Source: Herbidospora galbida
Lineage (GTDB): Bacteria; Actinomycetota; Actinomycetes; Streptosporangiales; Streptosporangiaceae
Assembly (NCBI RefSeq): GCF_005233835.1
Contig: NZ_SZQA01000005.1
Location: 1 to 64,000 of the forward strand
Direction of reading: 5' to 3'
DNA: 64,000 nt
Shown here: positions 38,008 to 45,718 of the stretch, one piece after another
Position numbering within the stretch: the stretch's first letter is position 1
How the letters are laid out: each line of letters opens with the position of its first letter
The notes under the pieces: model-generated
Seen by the model: only the letters and a program-made list of their open reading frames with translations
Databases searched by the model: none
What the model was told of the DNA's origin: nothing
Position numbers and translations under genes: made by a program

Positions 38008-38892
38008 TCACCCGTTCTGCGCTATGGCCGCCAATTGCGCGGCGTCGCGGCCGGGGGACGCGCCGAACGCCTTGCGGTATTCGCGGCTGAACTGAGACGC
38101 GCTCTCGTAGCCGACGAAGTAGCCGACCTCCGCCACGTTCCCCGCCCTGGTCATCAGCAGGGTGCGGGCCGCCTGGAGCCGGATCTGCTTCTGGAACTGG
38201 ACCGGCGTCATCGACGTCGCCGCGCGGAAGTGCCGGTGGAAGGACGACGCGCTCATCTCGCACAGCCCCGCCAGGTCGGCGACGACCAGGTGCTCCCGGT
38301 AGTGCTCGCGGATCCAGCGGATCCCCCGGGAGATGAGGGCGAGATTCCCGTCGACGAGGCCGATCTGCCGCACGAGCGCGCCCTGGTCGCCGCTGAGCAG
38401 CCACCAGAGGATCTCCCGCTGGTATCCGGGCGCCAGCACCCGCAGGTCGTCGGGGCGGTCGGCGACGCGCAGCAGACGTACGACCGGATCGAGCAGTTCC
38501 GGTGTCGCGTCGCTCACCGCCAGGCCGGTGAAGGCCGGGGGCGGCCCGGTCACGGCGGCCTCCAGCAGCAGCGGCGCGACGACCGCCGGGCTCAGCGACA
38601 TGCTGAAGACCGCGAACGGCTTGTCCCGCGTGGCCTCCAGGGCCTGGCCGACCACCGGGAGGTCGACCGACACGACGACGTACTGCCCGGCGCGGTAGTG
38701 GTACGGGACGCCGTTGAGTACCGTGCGCTTGACCCCCTGCGCGACGATCGCGAGCGACGGCTCGGAGATCGTGGCGACCGGCTCGGGCGAACACGCCACC
38801 GACGCGATGGTCACCCCGCCCGTGATCGTCCTCTGACGGCCGTCGGCGGTGTGGCGCATGATCAGGCGCCGCATCTCGTCCAGGAGCTCCAT
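38008..38892 (-). CDS. AraC-family transcriptional regulator
   Basis: The 294-aa protein has an N-terminal AraC_N-type cupin domain (EPSLAIVAQGVKRTVLNG, YRAGQYVVVSVDLPV) and a C-terminal double helix-turn-helix (about 195-290: VADLAGLCEMSASSFHRHF, EVGYFVGYESASQFSREYRKAFG without the full run). It is divergent from the aldo/keto reductase gene with a 94-bp gap, the common arrangement in which an AraC_N regulator activates a reductase or dehydrogenase gene. The inducer is unknown. Confidence 0.9.
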   Translation of the reverse strand: MELLDEMRRLIMRHTADGRQRTITGGVTIASVACSPEPVATISEPSLAIVAQGVKRTVLNGVPYHYRAGQYVVVSVDLPVVGQALEATRDKPFAVFSMSLSPAVVAPLLLEAAVTGPPPAFTGLAVSDATPELLDPVVRLLRVADRPDDLRVLAPGYQREILWWLLSGDQGALVRQIGLVDGNLALISRGIRWIREHYREHLVVADLAGLCEMSASSFHRHFRAATSMTPVQFQKQIRLQAARTLLMTRAGNVAEVGYFVGYESASQFSREYRKAFGASPGRDAAQLAAIAQNG

Positions 38893-38986
38893 GCGCGCCA
38901 GTCAACCACCTCGATTGACAGGATCGGGCAAGGCGGCGGCAGGATCGGGCTCACGGCCCGGCCGCCCCGCTTGGTGGACTGACCAC

Positions 38987-40006
38987 ATGAAACGCAGAAC
39001 TCTCGGCGCGACCGGGATCTCGGTCAGCGAACTCTCCCTCGGCGCGATGATGTTCGGCAGCATGGGGAACCCCGACCACGACGACGCGATCCGCATCATC
39101 CACCGCGCCCTCGACGCGGGCGTCAACGTGATCGACACCGCCGACGTCTACTCCAACGGCGAGTGCGAGGAGATCGTCGCCAAGGCCGTCAAGGGCCGCC
39201 GCGACGACCTCGTGATCGCCACGAAGTTCGGGCTGCCGATGGGCGAGGACCCCAACCACCGGGGCGGCTCCCGCAGGTGGATCGTCAAGGCGGTCGACGA
39301 CAGCCTGCGCCGCCTGGACGTCGACCACATCGACCTCTACCAGATGCACCGCCCCGACCACGAGACCGACGTCGGCGAGACGCTCGCGGCGCTTACCGAC
39401 CTCGTCCGCGCCGGCAAGATCCGCGCCTTCGGCTCCTCCATGTTCCCCGCCGAACTGATCACCGAGGCCCAGTGGTCGGCCCAGCGCGCCGGGACCCACC
39501 GGTTCCTGACCGAGCAGTCGATGTACTCCGTCTTCACCCGCAAGCCCGAGGCGGCGGTCTTCCCGACCGCCCAGCGCCACGGGCTCGGCGTCCTCACCTT
39601 CGGCCCCCTCAACGGCGGCTGGCTCTCGGGCCGCGCCGACCTGGAGTCGGGCCACCGCGCCACGCTCCTGCCGGGCCGGTACGACCCGACGAGCCCGACC
39701 GGCCGGCTCAAGGCGGCCGCGCTGGCCGAGCTCTCCACGCTCGCCGCCGAGGCCGGCCTGACCCTGCCGCAGCTCGCGATCGCCTTCGCCCGCGCGCACC
39801 CGGCGGTGTCGTCCGTGCTGATCGGGCCGCGCACCGCAGAGCAGCTCGACGGGCTGCTGCCCGGCGCGGACGTCGACCTGACCGACGACGTCCTCGACCG
39901 CATCGACGCGATCGTGCCGCCGGGGATCGACCTCAACCCCGACGACAACTACGGCACCACCCCGCCGGCTCTGCAGGACGCCCGGCTCCGCCGCGTCAGA
40001 AGGTGA
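38987..40006 (+). CDS. Aldo/keto reductase
   Basis: The 339-aa TIM-barrel oxidoreductase shows the AKR tetrad: Asp and Tyr in DTADVYSNGECEE, Lys in IATKFG and His in LYQMHRPDHETD. The NADPH-binding end includes SSVLIGPRTAEQLDG. The substrate is some aldehyde or ketone. It is probably regulated by the divergent AraC-type protein. The last 11 bp overlap the convergent SSI-like gene. Confidence 0.93.
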   Translation: MKRRTLGATGISVSELSLGAMMFGSMGNPDHDDAIRIIHRALDAGVNVIDTADVYSNGECEEIVAKAVKGRRDDLVIATKFGLPMGEDPNHRGGSRRWIVKAVDDSLRRLDVDHIDLYQMHRPDHETDVGETLAALTDLVRAGKIRAFGSSMFPAELITEAQWSAQRAGTHRFLTEQSMYSVFTRKPEAAVFPTAQRHGLGVLTFGPLNGGWLSGRADLESGHRATLLPGRYDPTSPTGRLKAAALAELSTLAAEAGLTLPQLAIAFARAHPAVSSVLIGPRTAEQLDGLLPGADVDLTDDVLDRIDAIVPPGIDLNPDDNYGTTPPALQDARLRRVRR

Positions 40007-40370
40007 AGACGGCCCCCGTCACCGCGATCATCTCGCACCGGTTGCCGAAGGTCTTGGCGTAGCGGATCGGCTTGCCCGCCCAGACGCCGACGGCAATGAC
40101 CTGGTGCGGCAGGTACTCCTTCGTGCAGATCCGGTGGGGGTCGTACGCCAGCCTGCCGGGGTCACCCTGCACCGGCCGGAGCAGGTCGCAGGCCTGCTTC
40201 GGGGTGGTGTGCGTGCCCCCGTCCGGATCGCAGAAGAGCGTGACGATCGTCTGAGGTCCCCCCGCGACGCTCCTGCTGAGCGACAGGGCCCCCACGGGTG
40301 TCTCGGCCACGGCCGGGCCGGCGGCGAACAGCGGGACGGCCGCGACGGCCGCGGCGAAGAAGGCACGCAT
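39996..40370 (-). CDS. Subtilisin inhibitor-like (SSI family) secreted protease inhibitor
   Basis: ATG 40370 with GGGGAG upstream gives 124 aa, the usual SSI precursor length. A signal peptide (to about residue 22, AVA) precedes a mature domain with the four SSI cysteines: TLFCDPDGGTHTTPKQACDL, ICTKEYLPH and NRCEMIAVTGAVFTF. The reactive loop ICTKEYLP places Lys at the expected P1 site, which in SSI relatives favours trypsin-like proteases. It is a small extracellular dimeric inhibitor, typical of filamentous actinobacteria. Confidence 0.9.
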   Translation of the reverse strand: MRAFFAAAVAAVPLFAAGPAVAETPVGALSLSRSVAGGPQTIVTLFCDPDGGTHTTPKQACDLLRPVQGDPGRLAYDPHRICTKEYLPHQVIAVGVWAGKPIRYAKTFGNRCEMIAVTGAVFTF

Positions 40371-40447
40371 GTGAACTCCCCATTCCTTGATCACCACGAA
40401 TCGTATCGATCAAGGCACGGAGAGTCACTCACCGGCCGACGCCGAAG

Positions 40448-40473
40448 GCCCGTGGCCGGGATCGGCCACGGGC
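40448..40473 (-). terminator. Terminator after the CBM2 esterase
   Basis: GCCCGTGGCC and its complement form 10-bp arms with a 6-nt loop, 20 bp past the stop of the esterase gene. Confidence 0.8.
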
Positions 40474-40492
40474 TGACGGACGCACCTATATA

Positions 40493-41716
40493 TCAGGTGG
40501 CGGTGCAGGTGACGGTGGCCCCCGCTCCGGTTCCGGTGCCCTGGAAGCCGAGGGTGGCACTCTGCCCGGCCGGCAGTCGCCCGTTGTAGCTCTGGTTGGT
40601 GATGGTCACCGACCCGCTGGTGCCGGTGTTGACGCCGTTCCACAGCGAGGTGATCGTCGCGCCGGAGGGCAGGGTCAGGGCCAACCTCCAGCCGTTGATC
40701 GCGGCGCTGCCCGCGGTGACGTTGATGGACGAGACGAACCCGCCGCCCCACTGGTCCTGCACCGTGTAGGTCGCCGAGCAGCCCTGGCCGCCGGGCGACG
40801 GGCTGGGGCTGGGACTCGGGCTGGGACTGGGACTCGGGCTGGGGCTCGGGCTGGGACTCGGCGACGGGGAAGGACCGCCGTCCAGCACGAGGTTCTTCCG
40901 CTGGATCTGCCACTGCGTGTTGCACAGGCCGCAGTTGTTGCCCACGAAGGCCGCGCCGGCCGTGGTGTCGCCCTTCAGGCGCCACTTCAGCCACAGCACC
41001 GCCACCCGGCCGAACTCGCCGCCGTTGGTCTGGCCGTAGGTGCCGCCGTGTCCGACGTTCAGGTTGCCCATGAACGCGGGCAGCCCCGAGGGCAGCTTGC
41101 CCCAGTCGTCGATGGCGTTCGGGTAGGCGATGTCGCCGGTCCCGCCGATGAAGTAGGCGATCGGCTTCGTCAGCCGCCTGAGCTGGTAGTCGTCACCGTC
41201 GTTCAGCAGCCCGCTGCTGAAGATGGTGGTCGTGGAGATGCGCGAGTCGTTGGAGACCGCGTAGGCCTCCAGCCCGCCGCAGGAGAAGCCGCCGACGGCG
41301 ATCTTGCCGGTGTCGAGCTTGTTGTAGAAGACGCTGCCCTGGCGGCCGTTCTCCGAGATCGCCCAGTCGATCGACTGGGTGAGCATCTGGGAGGTCGTCG
41401 AACCGGAGCCGTTCGGGCTGCCGTTCGCGATGACCAGGAACCCGTGCGAGGCGATCTCGCGGAGGAAGTTCGCCTGCGACAACCCGTTGGCGGAGCAGGC
41501 GCCGTTGCCCCACACATATATAGGGAGTCGCTGCGACGGGATGGTCACCGGCCGGTAGACGGTGTGGTTCGACAGGCTGCCGTCCCAGTCGGCGGGGTAG
41601 GGGCCCGAACCCCCGACTGCGGCGGAGGCCGGCGACATGGTGAGCGCCACTATTCCGGCCAATAACGGAACGACCGCGGCCGCCAATCCCGCGCTGATGA
41701 TCGAGCGTTTTCTCAT
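40493..41716 (-). CDS. Secreted alpha/beta-hydrolase (esterase-like) with CBM2
   Basis: ATG 41716 is chosen because GGAGGG lies 7 nt upstream and a signal peptide follows directly (MRKRSIISAGL...SPASA, about 1-32); 407 aa. The hydrolase domain has the nucleophile in GGFSCGGLEA, a candidate Asp in GDIAYPNA and His in VGHGGTYG. It resembles the dienelactone-hydrolase/chlorophyllase-type fold more than CE1. A (Pro-Ser)n linker precedes a C-terminal CBM2 (YTVQDQWGGGFVSSINV, about 305-407). It likely deacylates plant polymers bound by CBM2. A PaaX-like gene lies upstream on the same strand. Confidence 0.82.
   Translation of the reverse strand: MRKRSIISAGLAAAVVPLLAGIVALTMSPASAAVGGSGPYPADWDGSLSNHTVYRPVTIPSQRLPIYVWGNGACSANGLSQANFLREIASHGFLVIANGSPNGSGSTTSQMLTQSIDWAISENGRQGSVFYNKLDTGKIAVGGFSCGGLEAYAVSNDSRISTTTIFSSGLLNDGDDYQLRRLTKPIAYFIGGTGDIAYPNAIDDWGKLPSGLPAFMGNLNVGHGGTYGQTNGGEFGRVAVLWLKWRLKGDTTAGAAFVGNNCGLCNTQWQIQRKNLVLDGGPSPSPSPSPSPSPSPSPSPSPSPSPSPGGQGCSATYTVQDQWGGGFVSSINVTAGSAAINGWRLALTLPSGATITSLWNGVNTGTSGSVTITNQSYNGRLPAGQSATLGFQGTGTGAGATVTCTAT
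40793..40874 (-). repeat. Tandem (Pro-Ser)n-coding linker repeat
   Basis: About 82 bp of imperfect GGGCTGGGACTC units encode the Pro-Ser linker of the CBM2 esterase. The same kind of tract occurs at 31289-31403. Confidence 0.85.
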
Positions 41717-41791
41717 CTCACCCTCCGAAGGTGTCACATACGGCGCCCCGTCGGGGGTGGCACGCGACGGAGCCCGAGAACGTGCAGTTAC

Positions 41792-41807
41792 TATCACTGC
41801 GGTGATA
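41792..41807. promoter_or_regulatory. Operator-like palindrome before the CBM2 esterase
   Basis: TATCACTGCGGTGATA has 7-bp arms (TATCACt/gGTGATA with 6 exact pairs plus near-symmetry) 76 bp before the esterase start and 79 bp past the PaaX-like stop. It is AT-rich relative to its surroundings and is likely a regulator site; the regulator is unknown. Confidence 0.55.
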
Positions 41808-41885
41808 AAAAGTGTCAAACAATCGCACTCGGCCCGTTGATCGATGGTCTGTTCTCGTGGACGGGCAAAGGCGAGCACACGCAGA

Positions 41886-42908
41886 TCACCCTGCCGACGG
41901 GCCCGAGTCCGGTGATGTTCCGGCGGCCGGGCGGGCAGCCGCCCGGAGAATGAAAGTTTCTCGGCCGCGCTCGCGGGCCGAAACGGAGAGGGAGTCCGCC
42001 GACGCCCGGAAATGGGTGATCCAGGACGCGGCGTCCGGCCAGTATGGCGTGGCGATCTCGACGAGCCGCGCCTCGGCGAGCGAGCCGAGAGCCGAGTGGA
42101 TCTCCAGCAGCAACTCCCTGGCGGCCTGGCGCGGCCACCGCGCCGGCAGGAGATGCTCCGGCAGGTCAGGGTCGACGTCGGGGAACTTCCGCCAGGAATC
42201 CATCACCGAGGTCCGGGCCACCAGCGCCCGGGTGGCGTCGATCCGCCCGTCGCGGACGGCCACCCGCAGGTCGGAGTACCGCTCGATGAACTCCTCGTAC
42301 GCCGAGGCGAGGCCGGCCAGGTCATAGGCGGCGGCCGGACCGTGCGGCCCGGCCTCCTCGTCGAACCGGGTGTGCATCACCGACCACCGGCCCCCGTCGA
42401 CGCCGTCGAGGATCTCGCGCAGCACCGTGTTCACCGCGCCCGACTCGGACCCGGGCCGGATCCACACGCTGTCGTACAGCCGGGCGAACCCCAGCGCCCC
42501 CAGCGCCTTGCGGATTGCGTGCCGCTGCGCGTGGCCTGACTGGGGGAGCGAGAAGGAGACGGTCACCCAGTCGCCGGTCCACTGGGGCGGCCGCGCGCCG
42601 AAGCTCAGGAAGTGGTCCATCCGGGAGCGATGCCGGGCGATGGCCTGCGGCGTGAGGTGGTAGACGGGCGGCCGTGCCGATCCCCGTACGGCGATCAGCC
42701 CACGCTTTGTCAGCCGGGACAGCGCGGCCCGCGCACTCGACTCGCTGATGCCGAACTCCGCGAGCATCGCGACCACCGCCGCCGACGGCAGATCGGCCTC
42801 CGAGGAGTCGAGGTACTCACCGAGCAGGGTCGTGAGCAGGTGTTGCGGGTTGGGGCCGGCCTGCGTCCGCGGGGCTCTGAGGTCGTCCGCAGGTGTCGGG
42901 GCAGTCAC
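41886..42908 (-). CDS. PaaX-family transcriptional regulator
   Basis: GTG 42908 gives 340 aa, longer than the 277-aa PaaX at 30137 because of a C-terminal extension of about 45 residues (SWITHFRASADSLSVSARER onward). The winged helix (QHLLTTLLGEYLDSSEADLP, SESSARAALSRLTKRGLIAV) and PaaX domains (WTGDWVTVSFSLPQSGHAQ, RALVARTSVMDSWRKFPDVDPDLPEHLLP in pieces) are clear. It lies directly upstream of the CBM2 esterase gene. A scrambled fragment of a close paralogue, again next to a CBM2 fragment, is found at 51378-51619. Confidence 0.85.
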   Translation of the reverse strand: MTAPTPADDLRAPRTQAGPNPQHLLTTLLGEYLDSSEADLPSAAVVAMLAEFGISESSARAALSRLTKRGLIAVRGSARPPVYHLTPQAIARHRSRMDHFLSFGARPPQWTGDWVTVSFSLPQSGHAQRHAIRKALGALGFARLYDSVWIRPGSESGAVNTVLREILDGVDGGRWSVMHTRFDEEAGPHGPAAAYDLAGLASAYEEFIERYSDLRVAVRDGRIDATRALVARTSVMDSWRKFPDVDPDLPEHLLPARWPRQAARELLLEIHSALGSLAEARLVEIATPYWPDAASWITHFRASADSLSVSARERGRETFILRAAARPAAGTSPDSGPSAG

Positions 42909-43083
42909 GCCACAAGCTTGCCGCACGGCGCGACCTATGGCCGCAAGACCAAACCGCACTGAGCGCCACGGCGACTTTCAAGCCCGGATCACGTGCTCAG
43001 CAAGTACATTCCCGAGGCCCCGCAGGGCAACGAGGAGGTTCCGGTGAGCTGGGTGCTGCAGAACGGCTACCTCCCCGGTGACA

Positions 43084-43106
43084 CATATCCTGTTGAACAG
43101 GATATG
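43084..43106. promoter_or_regulatory. Perfect 23-bp PadR-type operator overlapping the padR-like promoter
   Basis: CATATCCTGTT-G-AACAGGATATG is a perfect palindrome with 11-bp arms. It includes a likely -10 (GATATG or TATGCT, 43101-43108) and ends 10 bp before ATG 43116. GTGACA at 43078-43083 could be the -35. Binding here would block transcription. Confidence 0.8.
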
Positions 43107-43115
43107 CTGCCTTGC

Positions 43116-43454
43116 ATGAACTCACGGGGCATGACGGAGCAGGCGTTCCTCGTCCTCACCACGCTGGCCGACGCCGCGCGCCACGGCTACGGGATCGTCC
43201 AGGAGGTCGAGCGGCTCTCCGAAGGTCGCGTCCAACTCAAGATCGGCACCCTGTACGGCGTGCTCGACCGGCTGGCCGCCGACGAACTCGTCACGCTCGA
43301 CCGCGAGGAGGCCCATCAGGGACGGCTGCGACGCTACTACCGGCTCACCGACCAGGGCGTTCACGCCCTGGAGGCGGAGGCGGCCCGCCTCACCGCGACC
43401 GCCCGCTATGCGACGGAGCGGCTGCGCGCCCGCCACGCGGGAGGGACGGCGTGA
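43116..43454 (+). CDS. PadR-family transcriptional regulator
   Basis: I chose ATG 43116 (MNSRGMTEQAF, 112 aa). The earlier in-frame ATG 43104 lies inside the palindrome and on the probable -10 box. The PadR winged helix is clear: AFLVLTTLADAARHGYGIVQ, KIGTLYGVLDRLAADEL, RLRRYYRLTDQG, with a short C-terminal helix. The transcript is probably leaderless or nearly so. It is coupled by GTGA to a membrane-protein gene, a frequent PadR arrangement, and should repress both. Confidence 0.9.
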   Translation: MNSRGMTEQAFLVLTTLADAARHGYGIVQEVERLSEGRVQLKIGTLYGVLDRLAADELVTLDREEAHQGRLRRYYRLTDQGVHALEAEAARLTATARYATERLRARHAGGTA

Positions 43455-44464
43455 CCGCCCTGGAGTCTCGCTACCGGCGCGTGCTGCGGCTGCTGCCGGC
43501 GGCCTACCGCGCCGAACGCGAGGAGGAGATGGTCTCGGCGTTCCTCGACGGCGCCGGACCGGCCGACGACGACGCGCGGCCACGCTGGCCGGAGATCGCC
43601 AGCGTGGCCGCGCTCGCCCTGCGCATCCGCCTAGGCGGCACGGGATCGACACCGCGAAGCCGGGCCTGGGGCCGGACCGTCCGGCTGACCGCCCTGATCG
43701 GTCTGGCCTTCCAGGCGGCGATGAGCTGCGTCTACCTGGCGCAGACCCTGGCCGTCTACGGCGTCCTCCCCCTGCCCTACCCGACCGGCGAACTCCCCCT
43801 CGGCGAGCCCGCGTCGGCCGAACGGCTGTGGCACCTGACCAGGGATCTCTCGTCCGCCCTCTGGATCGTCGCCTACGTCGCGCTGGTCCGCGGCCGTCCC
43901 GGCATCGCGAAGGCGACATCGGTCCTCGGCCTTGTCGTGTACGCCCTGTCCTGGACGGACGCGCTCCTGCTCGTCATCCCCACGCTCGCCCTGCTGACCG
44001 GCTATCACCGGGACGTCCCCGCGCACCGCCATCGGCGACGACTGGCGGCGCTCCCCCTGGCCGCCGGAGCGGCGCTCTTCCTGATCATGACGACGGCGAC
44101 CTGGGCCATGACGACGTCGCACCGCTCGCCGCAGTGGCCCGGCACGTGGGTCTGGGCCTGGTCATGGCTGCCGCCTTCCGGCCTGTTCTGCCTGGCACTC
44201 CTGGTGGCCTGCGCCGGATACGTCGTGACACACCTGACGGCACCCTCGCGGCGCTCCCCCTCGGTGCCGCTGGCCCTGGCGATCCTGACCGTGCCCGTGA
44301 TCCTGTCGCGCCTCTCGTCCCTGAACCCGGCCGCCGACCAGGTCACCGAGACGCTGAACGCCGTGACCGTCGCGCAGGCCGTCGCGCTCGTGGTGAGCGG
44401 CGTCATCCTCGCCGTGATCGGCGCCAGGACACTGCCCGCGACGGTCCGCGAAGCAGCGGAATGA
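43451..44464 (+). CDS. PadR-associated integral membrane protein
   Basis: The 337-aa protein from GTG 43451 overlaps the PadR stop. A cytoplasmic N-terminal part (RYRRVLRLLPAAYRAEREEEMVSAFLDG in pieces) resembles the conserved start of membrane proteins found downstream of PadR genes. It is followed by about seven or eight membrane segments between residues 75 and 330. No transport or catalytic motif is recognised. It is probably the main target of PadR control and may act in envelope stress or efflux, but this is not shown by the sequence. Confidence 0.8.
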   Translation: MTALESRYRRVLRLLPAAYRAEREEEMVSAFLDGAGPADDDARPRWPEIASVAALALRIRLGGTGSTPRSRAWGRTVRLTALIGLAFQAAMSCVYLAQTLAVYGVLPLPYPTGELPLGEPASAERLWHLTRDLSSALWIVAYVALVRGRPGIAKATSVLGLVVYALSWTDALLLVIPTLALLTGYHRDVPAHRHRRRLAALPLAAGAALFLIMTTATWAMTTSHRSPQWPGTWVWAWSWLPPSGLFCLALLVACAGYVVTHLTAPSRRSPSVPLALAILTVPVILSRLSSLNPAADQVTETLNAVTVAQAVALVVSGVILAVIGARTLPATVREAAE

Positions 44465-44744
44465 CCTCGGCGAACGCTGATGCAGCTGATGCCGGGTCAC
44501 CAGCGGATGTCGGAGATCTGCTCACCCGCCGCACCCGGGCGACCCACTCCGAACGGGAGAAACCGGAACTGACGCGAGCGGCTCCGAAACGGAACGAAGA
44601 AGAGCTCACGGCGCGAGAAGACGATCTGGCGGTCTGGCTCAGGCCATGGATCGTTCCTGCCCGTTCAGAAGGGCTGCATCTGATCCACTACCTTCGCTGC
44701 GATCTCGATGATCGCTTCTACTTTCGGGATATCCCTCTGCACGT
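44465..44744. other. Interval with a possible gene-end remnant on the minus strand
   Basis: Codon-position bias is weak on the plus strand. On the minus strand, about 44660-44745, a frame ending in a stop reads like a helical protein tail (EVDVQRDIPKVEAIIEIAA). It directly follows the broken nucleotidyltransferase gene and may be the remains of its partner. No intact gene is supported. Confidence 0.3.
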
Positions 44745-45094
44745 CTACCTCGCGGACGGGACCGCACAGATGCCCAGGAACGGATCGCCGTCTGCGGACT
44801 CCCAGTAGACCCGGCTCATCCGGCGGATGTTCACCTCCCGGCCGAGGCTCCGCTCCGCCTCCCGGGCGACGCCGTAGAGGTCGTCCTCGTCCGCCTCACC
44901 GACGACGAGGACGTCGAGGTCTCTGGGAACCCTGCCGGGCTCGCCGCTGTAGCGCGCCGCCCAGGAACCATAGATGTACGCCTCCTCCACCCCGAATACG
45001 CCGCCGAGTAGTTCGGGCAGAACCGCCAGGCCAGCAGTTCTCCCTGGAAGGCCGAACGCAGCAGGGGAAGCAAGACCGAAGGCGGCTGTTTCAT
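44745..45094 (-). pseudogene. Broken nucleotidyltransferase-domain (MNT-like) transcriptional regulator
   Basis: From ATG 45094 the frame reads KQPPSVLLPLLRSAFQGEL, the usual start of winged-helix proteins fused to an MNT-type nucleotidyltransferase. After about 30 codons the reading frame must shift: the second frame gives LAVLPELLGGVFGVEEAYIY followed by GSWAARYSGEPG and RDLDVLVVGEADEDD, then ends at 44745. Most of the helix-turn-helix is missing. An internal deletion plus frameshift explains this. The nucleotidyltransferase motif GSWAAR...DLDVLV is intact in the fragment. Confidence 0.7.
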
Positions 45095-45104
45095 AAACTG
45101 AAAC
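45088..45104. promoter_or_regulatory. Palindrome at the start of the broken nucleotidyltransferase gene
   Basis: GTTTCA-TAAAC-TGAAAC spans the ATG (45092-45094). TATACG-like sequence lies just upstream on the minus strand. The site was probably an autoregulatory operator. Confidence 0.5.
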
Positions 45105-45718
45105 GTATATTGCAGCTTACGCAGGTTCCACGCGTGGCCTCAGCGAAGAGGCGTAGACGGCGCAACAGTCTCATGGGTCAGAGCCGAGAACGCGTACCGA
45201 GCCGAAGCCATGGGGCACCTGATGTTCGCACCCGAACTCGCCAACGGCGGCCGTGCCGGTCGGCGGACGCCCCGCGCCGCGTCGTCCGGGAACCGGCCCA
45301 GGCCGCAGCCGGGACGGCTGAGGGCCGAATACGGGTCAGTATTGGATGTCGACCCCTGCTTGAGATGCGATCAGCATCTTCAGGGTCTTCGCTCGGCGCC
45401 ATTCGAGGCTTTCCATTCATTTCGGAAGTCTTCAAGCGACTCGTTCGGCAACCGAGCGGGCGTCCTTCCAGCTTTCGAACACGGGGCCGGGCGGGTAGCC
45501 ATCGACATCCGTCCAGGTCATTCCACGCGGCCCGGGCCGCTCCATCCTATGGAGAAACTCGTCGCCGCCAACACGTCCGGCCAAAGATCGTCTCCCCGGG
45601 GGAAGCCAACCAAGGACCAGCAGTTCAGGCCACAGGCAACCCCCGCCCCGATCCCGCAGATCCCCGGGTTTTCGATCGAGGTACTGCTGGTCGCGGTGCA
45701 CCTCACGCAGAAGATTCG
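45095..45718. other. Gene-free stretch with decayed fragments
   Basis: No intact gene is supported. 45548-45630 resembles the 120-bp repeat at 51216-51336 and 52163-52283. 45648-45705 resembles the 3' part of msrA. On the minus strand a fragment reading GDEFLHRMERPGPRGMTW (45503-45560) shares words with a short stretch near 46812-46860 (GPRGTTW...VYGDEF). Confidence 0.45.
45648..45705 (-). pseudogene. Fragment of an msrA-like 3' end
   Basis: The plus strand CGATCCCGCAG...TCGAGGTACTGCTGGT parallels 53187-53233 inside the intact msrA at about three quarters of positions. The minus-strand translation DQQYLDRKPGDLRDRGG parallels [17 protein letters not shown] of MsrA. The cysteine codon is lost and no start is present. 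Confidence 0.5.

Noticed and set aside
41792-41807. Resemblance of TATCACTGCGGTGATA to lambda repressor operators
   Set aside because: No prophage genes or CI-like repressor are nearby; a short symmetric match is expected by chance.
42985-43080. Coding-like upstream extension of the PadR frame (VLSKYIPEAPQGNEEVPVSW)
   Set aside because: It would place the PadR promoter and its palindrome inside a gene and add about 40 non-PadR residues. It may be a remnant of another gene.
44461-44808. Plus-strand frame starting ATGA at the end of the PadR-linked membrane protein gene
   Set aside because: Third-position GC is far lower than in neighbours, the product is unrecognised, and it runs into the broken nucleotidyltransferase gene on the other strand. 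The overlap is probably chance.
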